Assembly: GCF_032452875.1 (NCBI RefSeq)
Contig: NC_083871.1
Span: forward strand, 2,517,692 to 2,581,691
Length of the DNA: 64,000 nucleotides
Source: Bos javanicus
Lineage: Eukaryota; Chordata; Mammalia; Artiodactyla; Bovidae
Direction of reading: 5' to 3'
Shown here: one piece after another, positions 10,952 through 21,722 of the stretch
Numbering within the stretch: the first letter of the stretch is position 1
Layout: each line of letters opens with the position of its first letter
Made by a program: the position numbers and the translations under genes
The notes under the pieces: generated by a model
Told to the model about the DNA's origin: nothing
What the model saw: the letters and a program-made list of their open reading frames with translations, nothing else
Databases searched by the model: none

Positions 10952-11255
10952 GACACTTAATATCAACCTAAAATATTTCTATCCCTCCTTTTCAACAATC
11001 CTTGATCATATCTGGATGTGTTTACCTCATGATATTAGGGTAGATGTGGGTTACATTCTCTTGTTCTATGTCTCTCTAATACTTAGTATATCCTCTACCC
11101 ATTTTTATACTTGTTTTGCTAGAAGAATTATCTGTTTAACTGACAATATTGTAATCTCCTTGAGAGCAGGAGCAATGCCTGTTTTATGCATCATGTTTAT
11201 CTTTACACACTGACAGAAAGGAGACACTCAATAATTATTAATAGGATGAGTTAAC

Positions 11256-13822
11256 TGATTTATTTCTTCAGCTAGTGTACATAAAACATATTAATCCTAA
11301 GGAGATATTTAACTCTACTAAATATTCAAATAACTTTCTGAAATAATTTATTTCAGAAAAACAAATTTATTGTATGGGTTTTATAGTACAGAATCAAAAT
11401 TAGAAAGAAAAACTTATGAAGAAAATTAATTCACTTGAATTCATTGAAGTACTTTCTTCATCGTCAAATGTGTCTCAAAATAGAATGTTTGATTTCAGGG
11501 GAGAGTAACCCCCCAAATTAAAAGACGGATTATGACAGTGGAGGAACAGTGTAGAAGCAATTCATTTTTGTATTCAGTCTCACCAAGATTTCACAAAATT
11601 ATGCTGCATTGTGAATGGTATGGAGATGCAAGAAAGGTATAGAGTGATTTATATAACATTATTCCAAATCTTCATTTGGTTTTGAGAAATGCAACAGTAT
11701 GATCTTAATATATATGTTTAAAGAAAAACTGTCAGATTATCTGTTGGTTTGCATTAATAGTGGTGCCCCAAAATTTCAGACTATGATGGAACTACTGGGA
11801 ATGTAAACACTTATACAATTAAGTCTGTATTGAGATATCACCCAAACATCCACAACTGAATTGTGATCTCTATGCTCTGGAGATTATTTTTCATGAAAGT
11901 GTTTCAGCTTTTCCAAGGCAATGGAGGATATATACTCAAGGCAGGATAAAATTCATAGGTTGTGGCCAAAGCAGTCACACAGCAGTGTAGGCTGAGAGGG
12001 TTTCATGCTTAGAATTGGAATGCTGTTTGGTTGTTGTCTTGAAATTTTAGTGATTTATCTTTGAGTTTGTGTTTTGTATCTTAAATCTAATAGAACAGAG
12101 GAGCATGTGTTAGGCACTCAGAGCCTCAGCTTTTGTGTAGTCCTAGCTCTTACTGTCCTCTTCTTGCCCCAGCTCTGTGACTACTACTGCACTCCATCAG
12201 GAACAGTGACCAGGTAGTATGGGGTGGACACAGTCTGATGCCACCCTCTGTCCCTCTGTGAAGATATGGTCTTCTGGAGGCATTGGGGATCAGGTGCAAT
12301 ACCAGTGGTAGTGGCTATCCCATCCTAGGCTGACGGGGCCATGATTCCTGGACCTCTCACCCATTCAGGATGCAAGTACTAAGAGTCTCAAGCAGGGAGG
12401 TTGCAATGTTTGAGGTCAGCTCTTCATCATGGGTTGGAATAGTAGACTTTTGGGGAGGGAATATTAACTTCCTGCCCCCAGCCTGGGTCCAAAATTTTCA
12501 TTTAGGACTAGGCCTGCAAATAGGGTAGACACACTGTCTAGAAGCCAAGAACATATTCATTTAAAAAGTAGCTTCTAAGTCAATGGGGGCAGGTTAATGA
12601 TATGCGAGATGTGATTAGATATCCAAATGCTACCTTTTGGGTATAATGAAACACAGTTTCAAATTAACAAGTTTGGAAAGACAAATGGGGAGTCTGAATA
12701 TGTTATAATAATGATAGACTCTGTGAGGAAATAAAGAATCAGAAATATGGGCTATTTTCATGCTTGAATTTGACAAGATAATAAATATATAAAATATATC
12801 TGTTTTTATCAGTCTTTTAGCCAAAGACCCTGGAGACATTTGTGGTATTTTATACTGTGATCCTAGGCTGTTTCTCTGGCTTGTATTTCTTAGCGATGTT
12901 ATTTCACAGGAACAGTGTCTTAATTGCACCTGTGGTGTTTGCTATTTCATATTTCTAGAAGGTTATTCAGTTACATAATTTCCCAGGTGGTGAAACTGAT
13001 AAACTTTAGGTTCTTGAGCTTGTTTCTAAAATTTCATTTAAAAAATAACCTTTAGTTGTCTTTGCTGTAAATTATTTTTGCTTATGAGAACCCAACCATT
13101 TCCTCTCTGTTGCTCCCATCCTCATCTGTGAGGCTGAAAAACCTTGGGCTGTCTCTTATGAATACAAATAAACCAGAATTTGTCTGGATAAGGTGCATTC
13201 CTGTAACTTTCTGTGAAATACTAACTGATTAAATTTCAAGTGCCCAACCATTTTTTCAGTCCATTACCTCTTGGGAATAATTTGTGGAAATTAAATGATA
13301 CATTAACTTATAGGTCAAAGTCAAATGTGCCACCCAGGCAGGATTTTTGCTCCAGTTTGCCATTCTGTTAAAAAAAAAAAACAACTCTCTTCTTACACTT
13401 CAGAAGTTTGAGTCCAACTCCCATCTGTGGACACAACATTATAGCCTCCAAGGTAATAAGTTCTCCCAGACAGAGAGGCATGTGCTCTCATTTCTCAGAA
13501 AACTGCACTGTTATGAATGCTACATGTTATAAACAGTGGCTTTCCTACGAACTGACAGATTGCAAAGCTTTTGTACAAATTAGAGTCAAGTAGCCAGGCT
13601 TAGGAAAGTTTAATGCACATAGATATTGTTTATCTTATAATTTTATTGCTGTGATGTTTTCCAAGACAATATCTACAGAGCTATGGAAATGTGAAGTGTA
13701 AAAGCAAACACAGGTTAGCCAAGATTCCCAACAAATTTAGCACTAAAAAAAGAATCTTTGTATTTAAAAGTAGACTAGGTGTACAGTATGGATATAATCA
13801 AGTATATAGTAATGTAGTAGTG
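11256..13822. other. Single-copy-like AT-rich DNA with a GC-richer pocket
   Basis: No convincing ORF homology, LINE or SINE. Around 12110-12500 the composition changes to GC-richer, non-repetitive sequence without a frame of useful length. It could be an old retrocopy, LTR relic or conserved non-coding block; I cannot assign it. A 12-A run lies near 13370. Confidence 0.5.
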
Positions 13823-14028
13823 TAGTGAAGTCACTCAGTCATGTCTGATTACTTGCGACCCCATGGACTGTAACATACGAGACTCCTCCATACATGGGAT
13901 TTTCCAGGCAAGAGTACTGGAGTGGGTTGCCATTTCTTTCTCCAGGGGATTTTCCCCACCCAAGGATCGAACCCAGGTCTCCCGCATTGTAGGCAGACGT
14001 TTTTACTGTCTGAGCCACCAGAGAAGTC
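13823..14028 (-). mobile_element. Bov-tA SINE
   Basis: Reverse-complement Bov-tA with all parts: gtcactcagtcatgtctgat, ccatggactgtaacat, gtactggagtgggttgccat, ggatcgaacccaggtctccc, gcattgtaggcagacg, tgagccaccagagaag. The tRNA-like B-box (ggatcgaaccc on this strand) is well kept. Confidence 0.95.
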
Positions 14029-15506
14029 ACATATATAAACACGTTTAAAAATAATGATAAAGTCATAGAAAGGGATGCTTGAATACTCATAAGAATAAAC
14101 AAATAGCAGAGTAATATTATATCCACTTCTAATTCCAGAGCTGTATTCTCTTCAATGTAGATAACAGCATTTTCCTAAATGACATTTTTTTGCTTCAACA
14201 CTGACATACACTTGGTCACTTCTACTAGTGTAGGATGACTCTCACAGACATTCTTCAAACACGTGGTGATTCCAACATCTGGAAAATTTCACTCTGTGCG
14301 ATTTTAGGCTTTTGGAGGCTTCTCTTGCAGAATGATGGGATTCTCATGTCATTTTGATGTTCAGGTGTGCACTTTCTTTGCTGGTTAAACCCCTTTGTAT
14401 TTTCCAGGTCTTGCCTTTCTTCCTGAAATTCACCTCAAATCTTTAACTTGCTAATATCCTACACTCCACACTTTATTAATTTACATGCATCTATTTAGCT
14501 ACTGTAATTTGAATAGATATTTCAGGAGGAAGAGGGTGAGTTATATCATGCACATTTGATTCCCTGAATGAAATCCCCTCCTTTCAGTTCTGAGCTTGGT
14601 TGAAGTTTAGTGAACAGTTTTCTAAAGTGCAAACCCAGGCTATGAGCATCGTAACTCATGGACAATCATTTCTGCATATGAATCACCTCCAATCTTCCAT
14701 GAAACATGCTCAGCACATTGCAGAAAACAATTCAGAAAATGGAAGAGGCAAAACTTTGAATACAACTATTTGTATATAAATGTGTCAGTCTTATTTCCTT
14801 CACAATCATAATTCTAAGAAGCATAATGTCTAGTATAATTAATTCTGTCACCATATGATCCATATTGTCAGATCATCTACATCTATTGCATCACTGAGGT
14901 GCCCTAAAGCCACACTTATTGTTTCTGGTGATTGCCAGAAGAGAGAGGAGAAATAAACCTCAGCCTGGCTCATAGATGGATCAGTTCAATAAATGTCAGG
15001 TGATCTGATGATATGCCTACCTGTACTAATGCTTAATAAGAAGGTAAGATGTAAATGTCAGTGGTGAGGGGGAAAACTCAAAACAGGTAAAAGGATGAAT
15101 GGTATATAGCAGTCATCTTCTTTGTACGGAGTAACAAATAGAATGAAATAAGTATACACATGGACTTCTGGTCTGTGGCAATAGTCTGGCTGTTTACTCA
15201 GGGTCCTGGAATGAGCAAAATTAATGGTAGTCTGAGATAAAATGAAGAAGCCTGTGGACAGACCTGGAAGATACATACATGGAACTTGGTTGTTAAGTGT
15301 CATGTCGCTGCCCATAGGAAAATACTGCTGAGAAGGAGTTCAACCACTAAATGGTCATCCTGTCCAGAGTATATTAAACTCTGTCTTTGGCTACCCCAGA
15401 GCTTGCAAATGGACTTATAAATGGAGTGGCCATAGTTAAAGAGATGACACACAAGCCCTGAAAAAACTTTCTCTTTCTAAGGCTGATTTATTCATGATTA
15501 AGAATT
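14029..15506. other. AT-rich spacer, no recognised feature
   Basis: No repeat family or gene recognised. The largest open frames are under 90 codons with no family resemblance. Confidence 0.5.
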
Positions 15507-15739
15507 GACCCCTGCCGGGGTCCAGCCCCGCTGGATCCAGGGAATTCGAAGTGGGGACGGCGTCGGCGAGGATCAGGAAACAACTGCTTAATTAAACTTT
15601 AATTAAAGATATAAAGAGTAATAGAATGAGGATAGCTCAGTGAGGAAATTCAGTGGAGAAAAGAGGCTGAATAATTCAGCTGGAAGTTAAGAGAAAGAAC
15701 GACATGGTGAGACCAAGTTTTGGTGAACAAGGCCCGCAC

Positions 15740-15764
15740 TTTATTTTCCAAAGTAGTTTATATA
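15740..15764 (-). promoter_or_regulatory. LTR core promoter and polyadenylation signal
   Basis: On the minus strand TATATAAA (complement of 15757-15764) is followed 11 bases later by AATAAA (complement of 15740-15745). A start site about 30 bp past the TATA box would fall near 15730, so AATAAA would lie at the U3/R boundary. Activity is not shown. Confidence 0.6.
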
Positions 15765-16496
15765 CCTTAAGTTATGCATAGAGGATAATGGGGGAAAGGG
15801 TAGAGTCATGCAGCAAGCCAGGCTTTCTTCCTGCAAACTTATCATATGCAAAAGCTTAGGTGATTTGCATCATCTTCTGGCCCGGAGGCCTGTTTCTCTA
15901 AAGGTGATTATTCTAAAGTCAGGCGCCAGCCTCCACAAAGCATTAGATAAAGTTGCATTCCTACAGAGCAAAGGTGTGGTGGGCTATAACAAGAAAAAGA
16001 ACTAACTCAAGGGTCCCAGGTTACAAACATTAAAGCTACTACTTACACCAATTATATTAATCAATACACTGCCAGGGACACAGCAGATAAGGGATATGGA
16101 AACTTAGCAGCAAACATTGGCCCAACAAGTGAAAATCCCTTCACCAATACAATTTCTAATCAATCTTTTAACTGTTCAAAGGAATCTGTATTTAGACAGT
16201 TTAGAACATCTCATGCCTCTCACAGTTGGGAGGCTCTGAACAATCACGTGTGGCCGGAAAAACCTATTTAGGCAGGCTAGAGGATTTCCAAAGGAGTTTG
16301 TAGATTGAAACACTGTCACACCCAGGAATTATTAACTGGAGCTGTAAGCTAACTCTTTTTTCAGAGAGGTATTGGGGGACAGCCCCCGTAAAGTCAGAGG
16401 TGTAGGTGAAAGCACAAAGCAGAAAGTAGGCAGACTCTGATTATGGGGGTAGATGCTCGAGAATTTCCAGGGGGACTCCTGAGGCTCGATCCCGCC

Positions 16497-16542
16497 TTTG
16501 CATATACCGAGCCTCCTTCCTCATGACCTTTGTCATGGGCGG
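16497..16542. promoter_or_regulatory. Candidate transcription-factor cluster in LTR U3
   Basis: Three known-type motifs fall in 46 bp: an octamer-like TTTGCATAT (16497-16505), a perfect 6-bp inverted repeat CATGAC-cttt-GTCATG (16522-16537) containing a nuclear-receptor half-site AGGTCA on the minus strand, and a GC box GGGCGG (16537-16542). Motif matches are seen directly; binding is inference. Confidence 0.4.
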
Positions 16543-16566
16543 AGTTCCTCACGCTGGCTCCTGGCA

Positions 16567-16639
16567 GTGATAGAATTTCAGTTGAGCTATTCCAGATCCT
16601 GAAAGATGATGCTGTGAAAAGTGCTGTACTCAATATGCA
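16567..16639 (+). mobile_element. BovB RT fragment captured inside the LTR
   Basis: The 73 bp read as BovB ORF2 sense (gtgatagaatttcagttgag ... gatgatgctgtgaaaagtgc ... ctcaatatgc) and align with 3561-3632 of this window. BovB sense is opposite to LTR transcription. The insert is bounded by a near-exact copy of the LTR end: ggctcctggcag (16556-16567) and ggctcccggcag (16672-16683). Confidence 0.85.
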
Positions 16640-16669
16640 ATATGCAATATGCACTCAATATGCAATATG
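16631..16669. repeat. Heptamer tandem repeat (CAATATG)n
   Basis: Five CAATATG units, one interrupted by 'cact', starting from the caatatg of the captured BovB piece and running almost to the LTR terminus. This suggests local expansion after capture. Confidence 0.85.
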
Positions 16670-16688
16670 TCGGCTCCCGGCAGACCCC

Positions 16689-17912
16689 TGAGGAAACTAG
16701 TAGTAGATTGGAATCTTGCAACTCTGGATTTGTATACAGTGTACTTCATATCTGTTCCATAAGTGTAAGTTAGGTTTTATTTGTGATTTTTCTCTGATTT
16801 TTACCTTTATCTGTAGGTCTTAGAAAAGTTTGATATAATATTTTACACAATACTGCTTCAGTCCAAGAGATACTCTTTATGCTGAAGGAGATTCAGTGCT
16901 GCTTGTATGACCATGGCAGCCACTGGCCCCCTCCATGGATAGGATCCAGTGGAAGCAGGTAACCTAAGGGAACATCTATAAAAAATCTATAAAAAGCCCA
17001 GCTTAGGTACCACCACACCCTTCATGTTGAGGTAATGCTTTCAGAAGATGGTATCTGCATTGAACCAATATCCTAAATATGCTTTTATGATTCTCAAAAG
17101 TAAGAATACATGGCAACTAAGGATGAAGAAGTGGAAGTCAAGGTGACCAGTTTCAATATAATCCCAGGAATTAATTTGTATATATTTTTTTCCCCCTTGC
17201 CCCACTCCCACCATAGCTTTAATTTCTGTTGTACTTGCTTCCAGGGGAGGAAATGTAGAAAAGGGTAATCAAGAAATTTTCCACTGAATCTGAAGTTATA
17301 ACATCTATGTAGGTAATCAGGTCTTATCCTGATAGTGAAATTGTAAGCAAATGATAATAATTAGTTGAGTTCAGTAAAGCCTTAACTTGATGATGGTTGC
17401 AATTAACTCTGATTACTATGTGGAACCAGAGTTTCTGCTACTTAGTATGGTCTGAGAGAAGTATGTTCAGAATGCAGGGCATTCACTTGGGCATTTCTTG
17501 TGATTCCAAATCTGACAATCATTGTGAAGGTAGTCTTTCTCAACCATGGTTTGATGAGAACAAGGTAACCAAAGATTTTATTATTTATGAAGAAACACCA
17601 GTTTCACCCCACTAAAAATATAGACCAGTTGAAAAGTTGAGTGAATTTTAATGAGTGAGATGATAGACTTCACTATAGCTCGGGCCTTTTTAAGCAATAT
17701 AAATTAGATAATCTCAATAAATCTCCCAACATTTAAAAAGAGATCAGTGAATCACTATCTCAAATAGAAAGTGATATTGTGAACATAAATAATACAGATA
17801 TGAGCCCTGTAAGTATGGACTGACCTACAGATGTTTGGTTTCTTGTATATGATGTTGCTCTGGTCCAGCTCTGATTTCAACTGCAGCTATGGTACACCAT
17901 TTCTGGGACGTT
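16689..17912. other. AT-rich spacer, no recognised feature
   Basis: No gene, LINE or SINE seen. Two tataaaaa-like strings near 16978-16997 are probably chance. Confidence 0.5.
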
Positions 17913-18334
17913 TGCTGTTCTTCAGTCACTCAGTCTTGTCCAACTCTTTTTAACCCCATGTACTGCAGCATGCCAGGCTTCCTGTCCTTCACCATACCCT
18001 GGAGCTTGGTAAAACTCCTTCCATTGAGCCAGTGATGCCATCTCATCTTCTCTTGTTCCCTTCTCCTCCTGCCATCAAACATACCCAGTATCTAGGTATA
18101 TTCTAATGAGTTGGCTCTTTGCATCAGGTGCCCAAAGTATTGGAGCTTCAGCCTCAGTCTTTCCAACGAATAGTCAGGGTTTATTTCCTTGAGGATTGAC
18201 TGGTTTGATCTTGCAGTCCAATCGACTCTCAAGAGCCTTCTCCAACACCACAGTTCAAAAGCAACAACTCTTTGGTGCTCAAACGTTATGATCCAACTGT
18301 CACATCCATGTGTAACTATTGGAAAAACTATAGC

Positions 18335-19373
18335 TTAGACTATACAGACCTTTTTTGGCAAAGTAATGCCACTGCTTTTTACAATGCTGTCTAAGTTTGT
18401 TATAGCTTTACTTCCAAGGAGCAAGTGTCTTTTAATTTCATGTCTACAGTCACCATCTGCAGTGATTTTATAGCTCAAAAATAAATAAATAAATAAATAA
18501 AGTCTGACAGTTTCCCCATCTACTTGCCATGAAGTGATGGGACCAGATGCCATAATCTTCGTTTTTTGAATGTTGAATTTTAAAGCAGCTTTTTCACTCT
18601 CTTCTTTCACCTTCATCAAGAGGTTTTTTAGTTCCCCTTTGCTTTTTGCCATAATGGTGGTGTCATCTGCATATATGAGGTTATTGATATTTCTCCCAGA
18701 AATTTTGAGTCTGGTTTGTTCTTCATCCAGTCTGTCACTTCACATGATGTACACTGAATAGAAGTTAAATAAGCAGAGTGACAATATAGAGCCTTAACTT
18801 AACCTTCTCCCAATTTGGAATCAGTCTGTTGTTCCATGCCTGGTTCTAACTGTTGCTTCTAGACCTGCATACAGGTTTTATAGGAGGCAGGTAAGGCAAT
18901 CTGGTATTCCCATATCTTTAAGAATTTTCCACAGTTTGTTGTGATCCACACAGTAAAAGATTTTAGCATAGTCAATGAAACAAAATTAGATGTTTTTCTG
19001 GAATTCTCTTGCTTTTATTATGATCCAGTGGATGTTGAAAATTGATCTGTGGTTCCTCTGCCTTTTCTAAATGCAGCTTGAACATCTGAAAGTTTATGGT
19101 TCATGTACTGCTGAAGCATAGTATGAAGAATTGTGAGCATTACTTTGCTTGCATGTGAAATGTGGTAGTTTGCACATTCTTTGGCATTTCCTTTCTTTGG
19201 GATTGGAATGAAAACTGAATTTTCCAGTCCTGTGGCCACTGCTGAGTTTTCCAAATTTGCTGGGATATTGAGTGCAGCACTTTCACACCATCATCTATTA
19301 GGATTTGAAATAGCTCAACTGGAATTCCATCGCCTCCACTAGCTTTGTTCATAGTGATGCTTCCTAAGGTCAT
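18335..19373 (-). pseudogene. BovB reverse transcriptase pseudogene
   Basis: Surviving frames are 19140-19373 (ITMNKASGGDGIPVELFQIL, QQIWKTQQWPQDWK), 19018-19254 (FIPIPKKGNAKECANYH, DVQAAFRKGRGTTDQF) and 18335-18652 (ELKNLLMKVKEESEKAALKF, ITSWQVDGETV). Frameshifts separate them. Downstream C-terminal sequence to 17913 has no long frame. The (TTTA)n tract at 18477-18501 disrupts the part after GETV. Confidence 0.88.
18477..18501. repeat. (AAAT)n microsatellite in BovB
   Basis: About five and a half ATAA-type units, at the same place where the nested BovB at 3273-5028 carries its T-tract. Confidence 0.9.
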
Positions 19374-20155
19374 TTGACTTTGCAGTCCAAGAAGTATGGC
19401 TCTAGGTGAGTGATCACACCATCATGATTATCTGGGTCACTAAGATCTTTTTTTGTATAGTTCTTTTGTGTACTCTTGCCACCTCTTCTTAATATCTTCT
19501 GTTTCTGTTAGGGCCATACCATTTCTTTCCTTTATTGTGCCCATATTTGCATGAAATGTTACCTTGGTATTTCCAATTTTCTTGAAGAGATCTCTAGTCT
19601 TTCCCATTCTATTGTTTTCCTTTGTTTCTTTGCATTGTTCATTTAGGAAGGCTTTCTTATCTCTCCTTTCTATTCATTGGAACTTTGCATTCAAATGGGT
19701 ATATCTTTCCTTTTCTCCTTTGCTTTTCTCTTCTCTGCTTTTCTCAGCTATTTGTAAGGCCTCCTCAAACACCATTTTGTCTTTTTGAATTTCTTTTTAA
19801 TGGGGATGGTCTTGATCACTGCCACTTGTAAAATGTCATGAATTTCCATCCACAGTTCTTCAGCCACTCTGCCTATCATATCTAATCCCTTGCCTTTATT
19901 TGTCACTTTCACTGTATAATCATAAAGGATTTGATTTTTGCCACTCCTGAAAAGTCTAGTGGTTTTCCCTACTTTTTCTTCAGTTTAAGTCTGAATTTGG
20001 CAATAAGGAGTTCATAATCTGGGCCACAGTCAGGTCCCAGTCTTGTTTTTGCTGACTGTATAGAGCTTCTCCATCTTTGGCTTCAAAGAATATAATCAAT
20101 CTGATTTCGATATTGACCATCTGGCAATGTCTATGTGTAGAATCGTCTCTTGTGT

Positions 20156-20778
20156 TTTTATTTATTAATCATTATTATTTTAATTTTATTTTTTAACTTT
20201 ACAATATTGTATTGGTTTTGCCATATATCAACATGAATCCGCCACAGGTATACACGTGTTCCCCATCTTGAACCCTCCTCCCTCCTCCTGCCCTGTACCA
20301 TCCCCCCGGGTCGTCCCAGTGCACCAGCCCCAAGCATCCAGTATCGTGCATTGAACCTGGACTGGCGACTCATTTCATATATGATATTATACATGTTTCA
20401 ATGTCATTCTCCCAAATCATCCCACCCTCTCCCTCTCCCACAGAGTTCAAAAGACTGTTCTATACATCAGTGTCTCTTTTGTTGTCTCGTATACAGGATT
20501 ATTGTTATCATCTTTCTAAATTCCATATACATGCGCTAGTATACTGTATTGGTGTTTTTCTTTCTGGCTTACTTCATTCTGTATAATAGGCTCCAGTGTC
20601 ATCCACCTCATTAGAACTGATTCAAATGTATTCTTTTTAATGGCTGAGTAATACTCCATTGTGTATATGTACCACAGCTTTCTTGTCCATTCATCTGCTG
20701 ATGAATATCTAGGTTGCTTCCATGTCCTGGCTATTATAGACAGTGCTGTGATGAACATTGGGGTACACGTGTCTCTTT
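20156..20778 (-). mobile_element. Short L1 3' end inserted in BovB
   Basis: Reverse-complement L1: T-rich tail (20156-20210), then tttacaatattgtattggtt, the 3' UTR, and the ORF2 C-terminus (YTMEYYSAIKKNTFESVLMR, SEVSQKEKHQYS-like, ending HVYGI at 20516). It is 5'-truncated. A gtgttt string at both joints could be a 6-bp TSD with loss of about 11 bp of BovB. Confidence 0.9.
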
Positions 20779-20848
20779 GGGTGTTTGCTATGACCAGTGC
20801 TTTCTCTTGGCAAAACTCTGTTAGTCTTTGTCCCTCTTCATTTTGCAA
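20516..20848 (-). other. Chimeric BovB/L1 open reading frame
   Basis: A 110-codon frame starts in BovB endonuclease sequence (NEEGQRLTEFCQEKALVIANT) and passes in frame into L1 ORF2 C-terminal sequence (DTCTPMFITALSIIARTW ... KEKHQYSILAHVYGI). It ends at the natural L1 ORF2 stop. It joins two incomplete domains at an insertion joint and has no known function; a chance fusion is most likely. Confidence 0.7.
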
Positions 20849-20878
20849 TCCAATGCCAAACTTTCCTGTTATTCCAGG

Positions 20879-21589
20879 TAAAATTTTGGGAAGTTGGATT
20901 CATGCTAACAGCCTTCTGTTCAAGAGTATATTATGCATTTTATTTCCTTTTCTGCCCTAGAGTTTTCTCTGAAGACCTAGTAAGTCAGTTATTCTGCGCA
21001 AAAGCAAAGCCAAGAGGACAGAGGATATAACATCTCAAAGAACAGAGATAGGAGCTGGTGGGTAGTTTCCCAGTCTCCCTTCTTTAGATTGAGACCTTCG
21101 AGGAGCATCTTGTAAGAATGTCAGAAGTCCTGGTCATATTATGACTCCATTGACTACTGCAGCAAAGTCAGTAATTTATCTTTACCTTGATTTTCATCTT
21201 TTCTGTCATTCCTCTGCTTCATGGTATCACCTCACAAATAACCCATATGATCCCAAGTCCATGTTTGAGGTTCAGATTTCAGAGGGCACTAATTACTACT
21301 CAAAATATGTGCTTTAATTTGCTTGCCTTTATACTTAACAGTGTGCATTATATGTTATTTTTGTTTTTAATAAATTGCCACATATCAAGAAAAATGATAC
21401 TAAGATTTTTAATATATTGCATGTCCAATTGTTTCTTGTTACTGATTGTCTTTTATTGTAAGAGCTATCAAATATTTTTTGGAATGAGATGCTGTATAAC
21501 AAATACATTTAAAAACTAAAAATAATAAAATCAAAGTTCATGTTGGTCTGGAAACACATATATACTTGTTTTAAAGTGAATGTAATGGC
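20879..21589. other. Spacer, no recognised feature
   Basis: AT-rich. The longest frame (21187-21519 +, 110 codons) is Phe/Leu/Ile-rich, typical of AT-rich non-coding DNA, with no recognised family. Confidence 0.5.
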
Positions 21590-21722
21590 TTATGTGTCTG
21601 TTTCTCCTTCCAGACTATAAATTCCTTGAAGTTAAGGGAATAAATTATTTATCCTTACTTCCAATAAATTGTCAGGCAATGCAATTGTTTTTGGTGTGAA
21701 ATTCAGTAGGTGCTCTTCATCC
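21590..21722. mobile_element. L2-like 3' end, tentative
   Basis: actataaattccttgaagtt ... gtaggtgctcttcat resembles the 'taagctccttgagggcagg ... agtaggtgctcaataaa' end of L2-class elements. Short and diverged. Confidence 0.4.

Larger units (their letters stand above)
10110..11255. mobile_element. Decayed L2-like (CR1-type) LINE, tentative
   Basis: By eye, 10115-10380 resembles the pyrimidine-rich strand of old L2-class repeats (aaaactgattcaccttctc, ctaatggcatcatcatctgc-like, tttctacatcctaaat). The stretch 11140-11250 resembles their 3' end (gtaatctccttgagagcagg, then a 'cactcaataattattaat' end). The Bov-tA and tRNA-Gly-like block (10681-10951) sits between. Similarity is patchy and judged from memory. 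A RepeatMasker run would decide. Confidence 0.45.
15513..16682 (-). mobile_element. Solo LTR of an ERVK-like endogenous retrovirus
   Basis: The element begins TGCC and ends GGCA, giving the TG...CA termini of an LTR. It is flanked by an exact 6-bp direct repeat GACCCC at 15507-15512 and 16683-16688. A 6-bp TSD is typical of class II (ERVK/betaretrovirus-like) elements. Length is 1170 bp. The minus strand is taken as the transcribed strand because it has a TATA box and an AATAAA signal in the expected order. No gag, pol or env sequence adjoins, so this is the product of LTR-LTR recombination. It is more CpG-rich than its surroundings (cgtcggcgagg near the 15560 end). It resembles bovid ERVK LTRs I remember, but the family name needs a database check. 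Confidence 0.88.
17913..20878 (-). mobile_element. BovB LINE, 5'-truncated, split by a short L1
   Basis: On the minus strand the element runs from endonuclease sequence (20779-20878, NEEGQRLTEFCQEKALVIANT) through the linker and RT to the 3' end at 17913. The L1 piece at 20156-20778 separates the two parts, and a few bases of BovB are missing at the joint. Homology blocks include NKASGGDGIPVELFQ near 19340, FRKGRGT near 19060 and LMKVKEESEKA near 18600. Moderate divergence. Confidence 0.92.

Noticed and set aside
10779..11213. 144-codon frame
   Set aside because: It begins in antisense Bov-tA and crosses the tRNA-like relic and an old LINE end, so it is not a gene.
16394..16654. 86-codon minus-strand frame in the LTR
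   Set aside because: It spans U3 and the captured BovB piece; no retroviral protein resemblance. LTR U3 frames of this size are common by chance.
15513..16682. A complete provirus
   Set aside because: Only one LTR is present and both flanks carry the 6-bp TSD with single-copy DNA beyond. No gag, pol or env sequence is found.
16978..16997. Two TATAAAAA-like strings as a promoter
   Set aside because: Isolated AT-rich strings with no downstream transcript unit or other core-promoter feature.
21187..21519. 110-codon hydrophobic frame
   Set aside because: AT-rich composition, no family resemblance, no start or splice context; chance is the simpler explanation.
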